From Verrucomicrobiaceae bacterium (lineage in GTDB: Bacteria; Verrucomicrobiota; Verrucomicrobiia; Verrucomicrobiales; Verrucomicrobiaceae), in the NCBI GenBank assembly GCA_027490195.1, contig JAIXYN010000005.1, positions 62,001-126,000 of the forward strand: a stretch of DNA of 64,000 nucleotides. Direction: 5' to 3'. Below, piece by piece: positions 8,347-17,281 of the stretch. The notes below the pieces were generated by a model, which did not search any database, had not been told where the DNA came from, and was given only the letters and a program-made list of their open reading frames with translations. Position 1 is the stretch's first letter. Each line of letters begins with the position of its first letter. The position numbers and the translations under genes are program-made.

Positions 8347-9804
8347 ATGAGATTTCTTCTGGTTCTTATTCTCGCGCCTTCGTTGTACGCCGCCGAACTC
8401 CGAATCGGCTCAGCCACGGTCAGCATCACGCCGGACAAACCGGTGGCTCTTGCTGGACAGTTTGGCACGCGCATTTCACAGAGCGTGGAAGCTCCAGTCA
8501 TGGCCGCCGCCGTGGCGATTGAATCGGTGGAGGGCTGCAAGGTGGTGGATCAGAGCATTCTCATCTCCTGCGATCTGGTGGCGATCCATCATTCCGTGCT
8601 CGCGCAGTTTCGGCAGCATCTGAAGGCGCTGCTGCCGGACTTCGATGTGCGGAAGGTCATTGTGTCCGCCACGCACACGCACACCGCGCCGGTGACGTCC
8701 GAGATTCCTGAAGAGACACTGATCACCTATTCGATCCCCAAGGATGGCGTTATGCAACCAGCGGAATACACGACGTTTCTGATCGAGCGCCTGTCGCAGG
8801 CCGCAGTGGAGGCATGGCAAAGCCGCAAGCCGGGTGGCGTGAGCTGGACGCTCGGGTTTGCCCAGATCGGCGAAAACCGCCGCTCTGTCTTCGCGGATGG
8901 TCATGCGCAAATGTATGCGAAGACGAACGATGCGCGGTTCCGGCATCTGGAAGCCGGCTCGGACTCGGGCATCGAGACGCTGTTTTTCTGGAATGCCGAG
9001 AAGCAGCTTCAAGCCGTCGCGATCAATGTCGCGTGCCCGTCGCAGGAAGTGGAGAGCCGCAGCACGCTCAATGCAGACTTCTGGCATGACGCACGGGAGC
9101 AGTTGAAGGCGAAGCTGAACCTGCCTGATCTCACCGTGCTCGGCTGGTGCAGCGCGGCGGGAGATCAATCGCCACATCCGCAGTATCGCAAGGACGCCGA
9201 GGCACGCATGATCAAGCTGCGCGGCCTCACGCGGCAGCAGGAGCTTGGCCGCCGCATCTGCAATGCCGTGCATGACACGGTGGATGCCGCGAAGGCAGAC
9301 ATCCGCACGGACGCGCCTTTCGGCCACATCGTTCAAGACCTCGCGCTGCCGCCACGAAAGATTCTCGAACGTGAGTATGAGGACGCGAAGAAGAACATTG
9401 CGCAATACAGCGTCATTGAGAAGCCGGACAACCGCGTGATCACGATGCTGAAGCTCGAAAAGGGCATCGTGAAGCGGTTTGAGGAAGCGGACAAGCTGCC
9501 GCCTTACGACATGGAACTTCATGTGCTTCGCTTCGGGGACATCGCCATCACGACCAACACGTTTGAGCTCTACCTCGACTGGGGCATCCAGATGAAGGCC
9601 CGCAGCCCGGCACAGCAGACCTTTGTGCTCCAGCTCACAAATGGCTGCGGCATGTACTTGCCCACGGCGCTCGCCATTGAAGGCGGCAGCTACAGCGGTC
9701 TGCCGCACGTGAATATCGTTGGCCCTGAAGGCGGGCAGATGCTGGTGGATGAAACGGTGCGTGCGATGCAGGCTTTGTTTTCAGCACCTCCTTTGGTCAA
9801 ATGA
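8347..9804 (+). CDS. Secreted neutral ceramidase-like hydrolase
   Basis: 485 residues with a signal peptide (MRFLLVLILAPSLYAAEL) that decides the start at 8347; the open frame extends further upstream but that part is antisense to the oxidoreductase leader. After the signal comes IGSATVSITPDKPVALAG, typical of the N-terminus of neutral/alkaline ceramidase family proteins. The zinc-binding motif is seen as SATHTHTAP (His110, His112), and CSAAGDQSPHP (268-277) corresponds to the family's GTAGDVSPN motif, which holds the catalytic serine. The protein is shorter than true neutral ceramidases (about 650-750 residues) and lacks their C-terminal immunoglobulin-like domain. The substrate may therefore be another amide or ester, and calling it a ceramidase is a family-level statement only. 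Confidence 0.8.
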   Translation: MRFLLVLILAPSLYAAELRIGSATVSITPDKPVALAGQFGTRISQSVEAPVMAAAVAIESVEGCKVVDQSILISCDLVAIHHSVLAQFRQHLKALLPDFDVRKVIVSATHTHTAPVTSEIPEETLITYSIPKDGVMQPAEYTTFLIERLSQAAVEAWQSRKPGGVSWTLGFAQIGENRRSVFADGHAQMYAKTNDARFRHLEAGSDSGIETLFFWNAEKQLQAVAINVACPSQEVESRSTLNADFWHDAREQLKAKLNLPDLTVLGWCSAAGDQSPHPQYRKDAEARMIKLRGLTRQQELGRRICNAVHDTVDAAKADIRTDAPFGHIVQDLALPPRKILEREYEDAKKNIAQYSVIEKPDNRVITMLKLEKGIVKRFEEADKLPPYDMELHVLRFGDIAITTNTFELYLDWGIQMKARSPAQQTFVLQLTNGCGMYLPTALAIEGGSYSGLPHVNIVGPEGGQMLVDETVRAMQALFSAPPLVK

Positions 9805-9910
9805 AATGGAGCATTGCAGGGCGCAAGGGCAAGCCTCAGATGCATTAATCACCCGCAGATGGCCGCTCTGACCACCCTCCTGCCGCCAACACTTACCACC
9901 ACAAGATAAC

Positions 9911-11692
9911 ATGACCGAAAACACCTACTGGGAAAAGACCGACAGCTTTGAAACGAAGCTGCGTCTGCTGGAAGAAGCTTGGAAAAACAAGGACTTCCGC
10001 CTCGTGCGCTCGCTCACCGATTCCCTGCGCAGCACCACCCTGCAGGCCCAGGCGGAAGGCGAAGACCACGGCACGCCCTTCGTTCCCACCGCTCAATTAG
10101 TGGCTGTGTCAGCGCTGCCTCCCACGTGGCGCACCTGGGCTGCCGGCTGGCAGTTCTGCAAGGTGCTGACGCTGGACGAAACCATCGGCTTGGATCGCGC
10201 ACCCGAGCCCGTGGAGGTGCTGCTCAGTTGCGCAGCAGAGCAGGTCGTCTCACTCACCCGTGAAGTCCGGGTCGCCCGCATCCAGCCCGACCACAGCCTC
10301 ATCGAGGTGCCAAGCCAAACGCATAGCGAAGTGCGGCGTGGCAAAGAGCGCCAGGCTCATGTGCTGTTCATGGCCGAAGGCGCTGCGCATCTTCGCCAGA
10401 CTTTTCTCCTGTTCTATGGCAATCCCGATGCCGAACTGCCCGCCTATCTGACCGACCTCGAAACGCGCGGCGAAGGCTATGCGCTCGACATTGAAAACGA
10501 AGCCTACAAGGCCTCGCTGTCCCACCAGATGGGGCAGCTTGAGCGAATGACGCTCAAGCGCGAGCATGGGCTGGAACTCTTTGCCGGTGGCGAAGGGCAT
10601 GGTGAGCCGCCGGGCATTGATTGGGCACACGACTACGCTGCGGCGGGTCACTTTCAAAAGCTGCGCATCACCTTGTGGGAGCGCTGCCCCGATTATGAAG
10701 TCATTCGCGGTCCCCTTTGTACCATCGTGCGGCGCTGGGGTTTTCCGTATTCGCCCGTGCATCCCGTGTTCTCGCCCAGCCGCCTGCACATCGAGGTGGA
10801 ATACCGTTTTTATGCCGGGATTCCCTGGTTCCATAAGATCGGCCGCATGCATGTCATCAAGGAGTTCGAAGCCGCAGCTCTGCGGGATGACGAGTGGGTC
10901 TTCTCCGGCCAGTCCTTCACCGAGATGCTGTGGATGGGTGCCGATGGCAAACTGCAAAGCGGACCCGTGGATCCCAAACAGCGCGACAACATCTGGGCCG
11001 TGGGTTTTGCCAACAAAGACAGCAAAGACTCCTTTGTAGCGCTTTATCTGGAGCATACCGCCCAGGGCATGCCTGAGCCCAAACATTCAGGCTCGCCGCA
11101 GATGTTTTATCGATGGCACGGTCATGTCTGGAGCCGCTATCCCCTACCCCAGAAAATCGTTCCCGCCGGTGCGGTGCTGCACCAAAAGAATGCCTACGTC
11201 GCCATTCCCTTCACTGCAGCCGAAGGCCCGGCGAAGCTGGAAGCTCTGCGCCACTGCCTTGCCAATCCGCTCCACCTTTCTCCTGGAGAAATCCCACGCA
11301 ACATCACACCGGCCAAGCCCACCACACGCCTCGCCCGCCCCGGTGAGGCCGGCGACAGCCCCATCTCCAAACAAGCCCTGTGGGACGCCCTGCGCGAATG
11401 CAAAGACGAGCAGTTGTACACCGCCGACATAAGCATCGTGGACCTCGGCCTCGTGCACGACATTCGCGTCCGTGGCGACACCGTCCACGTCATCATGTCC
11501 ATGCCCCATCGTGGCCGCCCCCGACTCGGCTTCTTCACCTTCGGCTCCGGCGGCAACTCCAAACCCGTCGAGCCCCAGTTGCTCAAAGTCCCCGGCGTTA
11601 AACACGTCGTCGTCGAACAAGTCTGGGAGCCCGCCTGGTCCTCCAACCGCCTTACCGACGAAGGTCGCCGCAAGCTGGGCTTGGAGGGGTGA
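9911..11692 (+). CDS. Large protein with C-terminal MIP18/DUF59 domain
   Basis: 593 residues without signal peptide. The last 100 or so residues (from ALWDALRECKDEQLYTADIS, then IVDLGLVHDIRV, to the end) match the MIP18/DUF59 family, found in iron-sulfur cluster assembly factors (SufT, PaaD, Mip18). The usual Cys of this family is not seen near the DLGLV motif, where MSMPHRGRP follows. The first 490 residues are not recognised. They contain many aromatic residues and read like a beta-sandwich glycan-binding or lyase-type fold (IEVEYRFYAGIPWFHKIGRM; NIWAVGFANKDSKDSFVALYLE). A cytoplasmic protein joining such a region to MIP18 is unusual. It lies alone, 106 bases after the ceramidase-like gene. 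The C-terminal assignment is firm in pattern; overall role is unknown. Confidence 0.75.
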   Translation: MTENTYWEKTDSFETKLRLLEEAWKNKDFRLVRSLTDSLRSTTLQAQAEGEDHGTPFVPTAQLVAVSALPPTWRTWAAGWQFCKVLTLDETIGLDRAPEPVEVLLSCAAEQVVSLTREVRVARIQPDHSLIEVPSQTHSEVRRGKERQAHVLFMAEGAAHLRQTFLLFYGNPDAELPAYLTDLETRGEGYALDIENEAYKASLSHQMGQLERMTLKREHGLELFAGGEGHGEPPGIDWAHDYAAAGHFQKLRITLWERCPDYEVIRGPLCTIVRRWGFPYSPVHPVFSPSRLHIEVEYRFYAGIPWFHKIGRMHVIKEFEAAALRDDEWVFSGQSFTEMLWMGADGKLQSGPVDPKQRDNIWAVGFANKDSKDSFVALYLEHTAQGMPEPKHSGSPQMFYRWHGHVWSRYPLPQKIVPAGAVLHQKNAYVAIPFTAAEGPAKLEALRHCLANPLHLSPGEIPRNITPAKPTTRLARPGEAGDSPISKQALWDALRECKDEQLYTADISIVDLGLVHDIRVRGDTVHVIMSMPHRGRPRLGFFTFGSGGNSKPVEPQLLKVPGVKHVVVEQVWEPAWSSNRLTDEGRRKLGLEG

Positions 11693-12117
11693 AAGCAACA
11701 GCGCCGTGCCGCCAACGCGCAACCCCACCACATTCATCCCAGTATTGCGAACAACAAGGTGCCCCTCCGGTTCATCCCGATAGATCACGAGGATGTGACA
11801 GCCAACGAGTTTCTGACGAAGCTCGCGCTTGATGAGGGAGAGTGCGCTCATGACAGCAGTCCTGCTTATGTATTGAGCAGGCCATGAAGCACCACTGTCA
11901 TCTGATGTCTTGGCGTGACTTCTCAGCCCTTTACGCCGGACCAACACGAAGCCCACGCCTGCGCCGGGCGCATTCGCAAGCGACTGCCGAGGCCTTTCCA
12001 GGAACACCGGGAAGCGCTGGGTTTGAGCACCCTCCATCCTGGCTCGTGAGAGCGGCATCAATCATCAATCCATAGATAGGCCGAGCTATCGTTCGCCCGG
12101 TTGTTAAGGTGCTCAGA
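11693..12117. other. Intergenic region, possible decayed frame
   Basis: No intact gene is supported. On the minus strand, about 11698-11850 reads MSALSLIKRELRQKLVGC, then HILVIYRDEPEGHLVVRNTG, which has natural-looking composition. The frame then runs antisense into the MIP18-domain gene, so if it was a gene it has lost its end. I do not recognise the family. The remainder holds nothing I can name. Confidence 0.3.
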
Positions 12118-13014
12118 TCATACCCTCTGCCGGTGCTCGCCGGGCGCTGTGCCGGTGTATTTGCGAAAGACGTGGCAGAAATACGGGGCTGAGCTGAAGC
12201 CACACGCGACGGCGATGTCTTCGAGTTTGCGGTTCGTGGTGCGGAGCAGTTCAGTGGCGGCTTTGATGCGGCGGCGTTGCAGCCAGTCGTTGGGGCTCAT
12301 GCCGGTTTCACGTTTGAAGTTAGCAAAAAGTCGCGCACGACTGGTGCGGGCATGCGTCGCAAGGGCGTCCATGGAAATCGGTTCGGAAAGGTGGTTCTCC
12401 ATGTGGTCGATGAGATGGGCGGCCATACTGACTTGCGCGGCGGGCCTGGATTGCTCGTGATGCCGCGCGGCCTCAAGAATGATCGAGGCTACGGTCACGC
12501 GCAGAGCGGCGAGCAGGCCATCGGCCTTATGGCCCGCTGCGTACTGGCGGATGAGGGCATGCATTGTCTTCGCCAGATGCCGCGTGCCCGCGTTCATTGG
12601 GACGGGGTGAGGTGTGCGTTTTTCAAAGTGGCTGGCAAGCCATTCGCACTCTCGTTTGGTGAAGAGGGCGGGCCTAGAATGATGTGCCGGATCAAAGACG
12701 ATGGCGCACAGCGTGGACGGCAGGCGCACGTCTTTTTGCCCTCGATGCGTCGTACCGGATGGGATGACCATGATCTCGCTGCCTCGCAACTGCTCCTTCC
12801 GCCCGCCGCGAAACTCGTAGCCCGTGGTGCCGCTGAGCAGCAGGAGGATTTCGTGGCCGTCGTGTGAGTGCCAGCTCATGCGCCCTGCGCTGAAGCGATG
12901 ATTCGCGGCGATGTAGTCCACCATCGGCAGGCCCAGCTCCTTGCCCGACACGAGCAGGTCTTGGACGGGGAGCGGATTGATGAACGTGGTTTTCTCGGGC
13001 GATCGGCGTGGCAT
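12118..13014 (-). CDS. AraC-family transcriptional regulator
   Basis: 298 residues from the ATG at 13014 (MPRRSPEKTTFINPLPVQDLL); the frame is open further upstream, but that segment overlaps the promoter region of the divergent gene. The N-terminal half is a cupin-like sensing domain (SWHSHDGHEILLLLSGTTGYE, IPSGTTHRG), the kind that binds sugars. The C-terminal hundred residues carry two helix-turn-helix units (MDALATHARTSRARLFANFK; KLEDIAVACGFSSAPYFCHVFRK) followed by the typical FRKYTGTAPGEHR end. It is divergent from the GH16-GH39 gene with 76 bases between the start codons, so it probably controls that hydrolase in response to a sugar. Confidence 0.93.
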   Translation of the reverse strand: MPRRSPEKTTFINPLPVQDLLVSGKELGLPMVDYIAANHRFSAGRMSWHSHDGHEILLLLSGTTGYEFRGGRKEQLRGSEIMVIPSGTTHRGQKDVRLPSTLCAIVFDPAHHSRPALFTKRECEWLASHFEKRTPHPVPMNAGTRHLAKTMHALIRQYAAGHKADGLLAALRVTVASIILEAARHHEQSRPAAQVSMAAHLIDHMENHLSEPISMDALATHARTSRARLFANFKRETGMSPNDWLQRRRIKAATELLRTTNRKLEDIAVACGFSSAPYFCHVFRKYTGTAPGEHRQRV

Positions 13015-13090
13015 GACGGGATTCAGAAATAGTCTCGCTGAACTAATGCGGATACAAATATTCAAGACAAGCGGCATCGCGGCGCTCAAG

Positions 13091-15577
13091 ATGACTGATA
13101 TGCACCCGTCCGACCTTCGTCTTCCTGATTCACTCCGCCGCATACTCGTCGTGATCGCCCTAATGCTTGCGACAGTTGCTCATGCGCAACTCGACCTGAG
13201 CACCTTTAAACTCACCTTCAGCGATGAGTTCGATGGAGACAAACTCGACACAACGAAATGGCAGGCACCGGAAATGCCGCGACAAGGGAGTTGTCGATGG
13301 GTGAAGTCTCTGGCCACGGTGAGTGATGGCGCGCTGCATCTTGGCATTCGACTGAGCGATGATCCCGTGCTGCGCTACGACTGTACGGCAGTGCGGACGC
13401 GGAAGGATTATGACCCCAAGCAGACGATGTTTGCGCAGCGCTACGGCTACTTCGAAGCGCGTGCCAAGTTGCCGAAAAACCTGAAGTCCGACTACTGGGC
13501 CGCGTTTTGGATGATGTGCGGCAACGTGAACAGCGCCGATACGCGTACAGGCATCGAAACCGACATCATGGAGAGCTTTCAGCACGCTGGTCAGCCTCAC
13601 TATGGCATGAGTTTTCACTGGAACGGCTACGGTAAAGAACACAACTCCACTGGTGTGAAACTCGCGCCGACACCCGAGCTGGCAGATGGCGAGTTCCACC
13701 GCTTCGGTTTGTATTGGGACGCGCAGGTCTATGTGGCCTTCTTTGATGGTCGGGAAGTGGGGCGCACGGATTTGATCGGACTGGGCAGCAAAGATAGCGG
13801 CAGGACGCCGTCGAAGGGCCCTTGTCAAAAGCCCGGTTATCTAAAGCTTAGCTGCGAGGCTGCAGCCTGGGCCGGTGCAACGAATCAATGGGAGAAGGAC
13901 CCGACGAAGAAAGATGAGTTCGTGGTGGATTATGTGCGTGTTTATGAGGGCACCTTGCCTGCGCTCGTGACCCAGACTATTCCGGTGCAGATTCAAATTG
14001 ATGCCGCAAACCCGACCGGCCCGCTCAAAGCCATCTGGCGCTTCTTTGGAGCAGATGAGCCCAACTACGCTTACATGAAGCACGGCCGCGAGTTGCTAGG
14101 AGAACTCGGTGAGTTGAAGAAGGATGAGGTATTTTTCCGCACGCACAGCTTGCTTACCACCGGCAAGGGCGAGCATGGATTGAAATGGGGCTCCACCAAC
14201 GCCTACACGGAAGATGCCGCAGGAAATCCAGTCTATGATTGGACCATTGTGGACCGCATCTTTGACACCTATCGCGAGAAAGGTGTGCGGCCTTATGTGC
14301 AGATCGGCTTCATGCCGCAGGCTCTTTCGACGAAGCCTGAGCCGTATCGGCATCACTTTCCCAATTCGAGATACGAGAATCTGTTTGGGGGCTGGGCGTA
14401 TCCACCGAAGGACTACGCGAAGTGGGAAGAGCTTGTTTATCAATGGGCGAAGCATTGCGCCGAAAAATATGGCAAGGAGGAAGTGCTGCATTGGTATTGG
14501 CAGACCTGGAATGAGTCGAACGCCGACTATTGGAAAGGATCGCGTGAAGGGTTTTTCAAGCTGCACGACCACGCCATCCGTGCGGTGCGCCGCGCCATAC
14601 CTGGAGCAAAGGTCGGTGGCCCTGATCTCGCTCAGGGCAAGGGCGGCGACTTTCTGGAAGCCTTTCTCAACCACTGCGTCAAAGGCACGAACCTAGCGAC
14701 CGGCGAAAAAGGCACCCCCTTAGACTTCATCTCCTTTCATGCCAAAGGCAGCCCGAAGCAAGTCGATGGCTATGTGCGCATGGGGATCTCCAGCCAGCTC
14801 AATGACATCAACGGCGCCTTCGGCGTGGTCGCGAAGCATCCTGAACTCAAGCGCACACCCATCGTCATTGGCGAGTCCGATCCCGAAGGCTGCGCTGCAT
14901 GCAAAGGTGACAACCTCGCCTATCGAAATGGCACCATGTATTCCAGCTACACCGCTGCCAGCTTCCCGCGGAAACTCGACCTCGCCGAGAAGCATGGCGT
15001 CAATCTGGAAGGAGCTCTCACGTGGGCGTTTGAGTTTGAGGACCAGCCTTACTTCGCTGGCTTTCGCACGCTAGCGACCAATGGTATCGACAAGCCCGTG
15101 CTCAATGTTTTCCGCATGTTCTCCCGCATGAGCGGCGATCGACTCCGCGTGCAGAGCGATGCTGCCGTTTCCCTCGACGACATGCTCAAAACAGGCGTCC
15201 GCGAGAAGCCCGACATCTCCGCCCTAGCCGCGCGCGATGGCAAGCGCATCACCATCCTAGCATGGCATTACCACGACGACGATCTCTCAGGACCCGAAGC
15301 CAGCATCACGCTTCAACTCACCAACACGCCCGGAGGCAAGCCCAAGCAAATCCGCACGCTCATTGATGATGGTCACTCAAACTCCTTCATTGCCTGGCAA
15401 GCCCTCGGCTCTCCGCAAAAGCCAACCGCCGATCAGATCCGCATGCTTGAGGACGCCAGCCGGCTGACTCCCGCCTCCGATAAAACAGAGATCGAGTCCG
15501 CGAACGGAAACACCGAGATTCGCTTCAAACTCGCGCGGCAAGGCGTGACGTTGCTGGAGCTGGAGTGGCCGAAATGA
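13091..15577 (+). CDS. Secreted GH16-GH39 fusion glycoside hydrolase
   Basis: 828 residues with a signal peptide (VIALMLATVAHAQ). Residues about 35-285 form a GH16 beta-glucanase/agarase-like domain with the ExDxxE catalytic motif GIETDIMES (Glu156, Asp158, Glu161). Residues about 295-690 form a GH39-like (beta/alpha)8 domain: WQTWNESN supplies the acid/base Glu475 and VIGESDPEG the nucleophile Glu595. A beta-sandwich tail follows, as in GH39 xylosidases. Joining an endo-acting GH16 to an exo-type GH39 in one chain suggests sequential cutting of a galactan, glucan or similar polymer outside the cytoplasm. Start chosen at 13091 (MTDMHPSDLR); 13100 is possible. The divergent AraC gene is the likely regulator. 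Confidence 0.9.
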   Translation: MTDMHPSDLRLPDSLRRILVVIALMLATVAHAQLDLSTFKLTFSDEFDGDKLDTTKWQAPEMPRQGSCRWVKSLATVSDGALHLGIRLSDDPVLRYDCTAVRTRKDYDPKQTMFAQRYGYFEARAKLPKNLKSDYWAAFWMMCGNVNSADTRTGIETDIMESFQHAGQPHYGMSFHWNGYGKEHNSTGVKLAPTPELADGEFHRFGLYWDAQVYVAFFDGREVGRTDLIGLGSKDSGRTPSKGPCQKPGYLKLSCEAAAWAGATNQWEKDPTKKDEFVVDYVRVYEGTLPALVTQTIPVQIQIDAANPTGPLKAIWRFFGADEPNYAYMKHGRELLGELGELKKDEVFFRTHSLLTTGKGEHGLKWGSTNAYTEDAAGNPVYDWTIVDRIFDTYREKGVRPYVQIGFMPQALSTKPEPYRHHFPNSRYENLFGGWAYPPKDYAKWEELVYQWAKHCAEKYGKEEVLHWYWQTWNESNADYWKGSREGFFKLHDHAIRAVRRAIPGAKVGGPDLAQGKGGDFLEAFLNHCVKGTNLATGEKGTPLDFISFHAKGSPKQVDGYVRMGISSQLNDINGAFGVVAKHPELKRTPIVIGESDPEGCAACKGDNLAYRNGTMYSSYTAASFPRKLDLAEKHGVNLEGALTWAFEFEDQPYFAGFRTLATNGIDKPVLNVFRMFSRMSGDRLRVQSDAAVSLDDMLKTGVREKPDISALAARDGKRITILAWHYHDDDLSGPEASITLQLTNTPGGKPKQIRTLIDDGHSNSFIAWQALGSPQKPTADQIRMLEDASRLTPASDKTEIESANGNTEIRFKLARQGVTLLELEWPK

Positions 15578-15973
15578 ATGCCCCGCTACCTCAAAGATGC
15601 CAGCCTGCTTACATTTGCATCGGATTTGACGACGGTGAACTCTGAGAACGGAACTACCGAAATTAGTGGATGAACCGCCTTGCCCAGCGCGCCTGGCGCA
15701 TCCGCGAAAGACTTTTGCCTCTTTGCCGCGACGGGTGACTCACGAATGGGCTTGGGCATGTCAGCATAGAAGTCCTCGACTGCCCATGTCTGCCTCTCAC
15801 CTTGCAAAGCCCCGTGAATGTGGGCAGTGAAGGAAGCAGGGATGCAGAGCACGCGAAAATGCCGGAAAAGGATTCATTTTTGCGGGAGTCGGTGACCATT
15901 TTCCTGCGGGGACTGCGTTCTATAAGGTTCATTCTTTTGCAGCCCGCATCACCGCCATCGTCACCACGTTTTC
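15578..15973. other. Intergenic region, possible decayed minus-strand frame
   Basis: The minus strand from 15852 to 15586 is open for 88 codons. Its end (GALGKAVHPLISVVPFSEF, then TVVKSDANVSRLASLR) has natural-looking composition, but the upstream part does not and there is no convincing start. I do not recognise a family. It may be the remnant of a gene's 3' end, like the other scars in this window. No terminator or RNA gene is visible. Confidence 0.3.
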
Positions 15974-17266
15974 ATGAACATGAACTCATCACACGCCAAC
16001 TCTCGTCGTCAGCTCCTCCGTGTCGGAGTGGGCAGTTGCCTGAGCCTTTCCCTGGGGCGGTATCTGGAGTTGCAGGCGGCGGAAGGTCCGGCGGCTCCGG
16101 TGGCGCGGGCTAAGTCGGTGATTCACATTTTTCTCGGTGGTGGCCTGGGGCAGCATGAATCGTGGGACCCGAAGCCGGAGGCTGCAGCGGAGTATCGGGG
16201 GGAGTTCGGAGCGATTGGGACGAAGGTGCCAGGGATGCAGCTTTGCGAGCTGTTGAAAAAAACGGCCGGCGTGGCGGACAAGCTGACGCTGCTGCGCGGG
16301 GTGTGGCACACAGAGTCCGCGCATGAGCGCGGGCAGATGACGATGCTCACAGGCTGGCGGCCAAGTCCGGCGGTGATGTATCCGAGCATGGGCAGCATCG
16401 TGTCGCATGAACTGGGCGCGCGGAAAAATCTCCCTCCCTTTGTGACCATCCCCTCCACGCCGAGCGCGGCGGGCACGGGGTATTTGAGCCCGACTTTTGG
16501 CGCATTCAGCGTCGGTGGGGACCCAAGTGCGCCGGGCTTTACGGTGCAGGACCTCGCTTTGCCGCCGGGCGTGGATGCGGCGCGGTTCGACACACGGCGT
16601 TCGTTAAAGGAAGTGGTGGATGCACACCACGCGCATCTTGCGCGCAGCGGGGCGGTGGAGCCCATGGACAAGTTTTACCAGAATGCTTACTCAATGATTT
16701 CATCTCCGGCGGCGCGTGAGGCATTCGATTTGAAGGCGGAGCCAAAGGCGATGCGCGAGAGCTACGGGCAAAACTTGGCTGGCCAAGGTCTGCTGATGGC
16801 ACGGCGGCTGGTGGGCGCGGGCGTGCGTTTTGTGACGGTGTCCTATGGCTCATGGGACCATCATCAAAATCTGAAGAAGGGCGTGACCGACCAGTTGCCG
16901 CAGTTTGACCAGGCGTATGCGGCGCTCATTGCGGACCTCGCGGCTAGCGGCCTCCTCGATGAGACGCTCGTAATGGTCTCCACGGACTTTGGCCGCACGC
17001 CGAAGATGAACAGCGCGGGCGGGCGCGACCACTGGGCGAAGTGCTTCAGCGTGGCGCTGGCAGGCGGCGGCGTGAAGAGTGGTTTGGTGCATGGCGTGTC
17101 GGACGCGACAGCCGCAGAGCCGTTGGAGGGCGCGGTGGCTGCGGAAGACTTGGCAGCGACCATCTTCCATCTCATGGGCATCGCGCCGGAGAAAAAGCTG
17201 ATGGCGATGGGCACGCGACCGATTGCCATCAATGGCGGCAAGGTGGTGCAGGACATCCTCGCGTAA
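15974..17266 (+). CDS. DUF1501 domain protein, Tat-exported
   Basis: 430 residues with a twin-arginine leader (NSRRQLLRVGVGSCLSLSLG). The body is DUF1501, a sulfatase/alkaline-phosphatase-like fold: VIHIFLGGGLGQHESWDPKPEA near the start, RGVWHTESAHERGQMTMLTG, a GVRFVTVSYGSWDHHQNL block, and VSTDFGRTPKMNSAGGRDHW near the end. Metal-ligand type Asp and His residues are present, but the classical sulfatase Cys/Ser motif is not evident. DUF1501 genes normally follow a DUF1549/DUF1553 gene; here that partner is missing and the next gene is a PPC-type protein, 15 bases downstream on the same strand. Biochemical function is unproven. Confidence 0.92.
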   Translation: MNMNSSHANSRRQLLRVGVGSCLSLSLGRYLELQAAEGPAAPVARAKSVIHIFLGGGLGQHESWDPKPEAAAEYRGEFGAIGTKVPGMQLCELLKKTAGVADKLTLLRGVWHTESAHERGQMTMLTGWRPSPAVMYPSMGSIVSHELGARKNLPPFVTIPSTPSAAGTGYLSPTFGAFSVGGDPSAPGFTVQDLALPPGVDAARFDTRRSLKEVVDAHHAHLARSGAVEPMDKFYQNAYSMISSPAAREAFDLKAEPKAMRESYGQNLAGQGLLMARRLVGAGVRFVTVSYGSWDHHQNLKKGVTDQLPQFDQAYAALIADLAASGLLDETLVMVSTDFGRTPKMNSAGGRDHWAKCFSVALAGGGVKSGLVHGVSDATAAEPLEGAVAAEDLAATIFHLMGIAPEKKLMAMGTRPIAINGGKVVQDILA

Positions 17267-17281
17267 CTCACCACCCCTCGC

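Noticed and set aside
8476..9708. Minus-strand frame of 410 codons opposite the ceramidase-like gene
   Set aside because: Antisense to a gene with recognised motifs; no signal, family or start context of its own.
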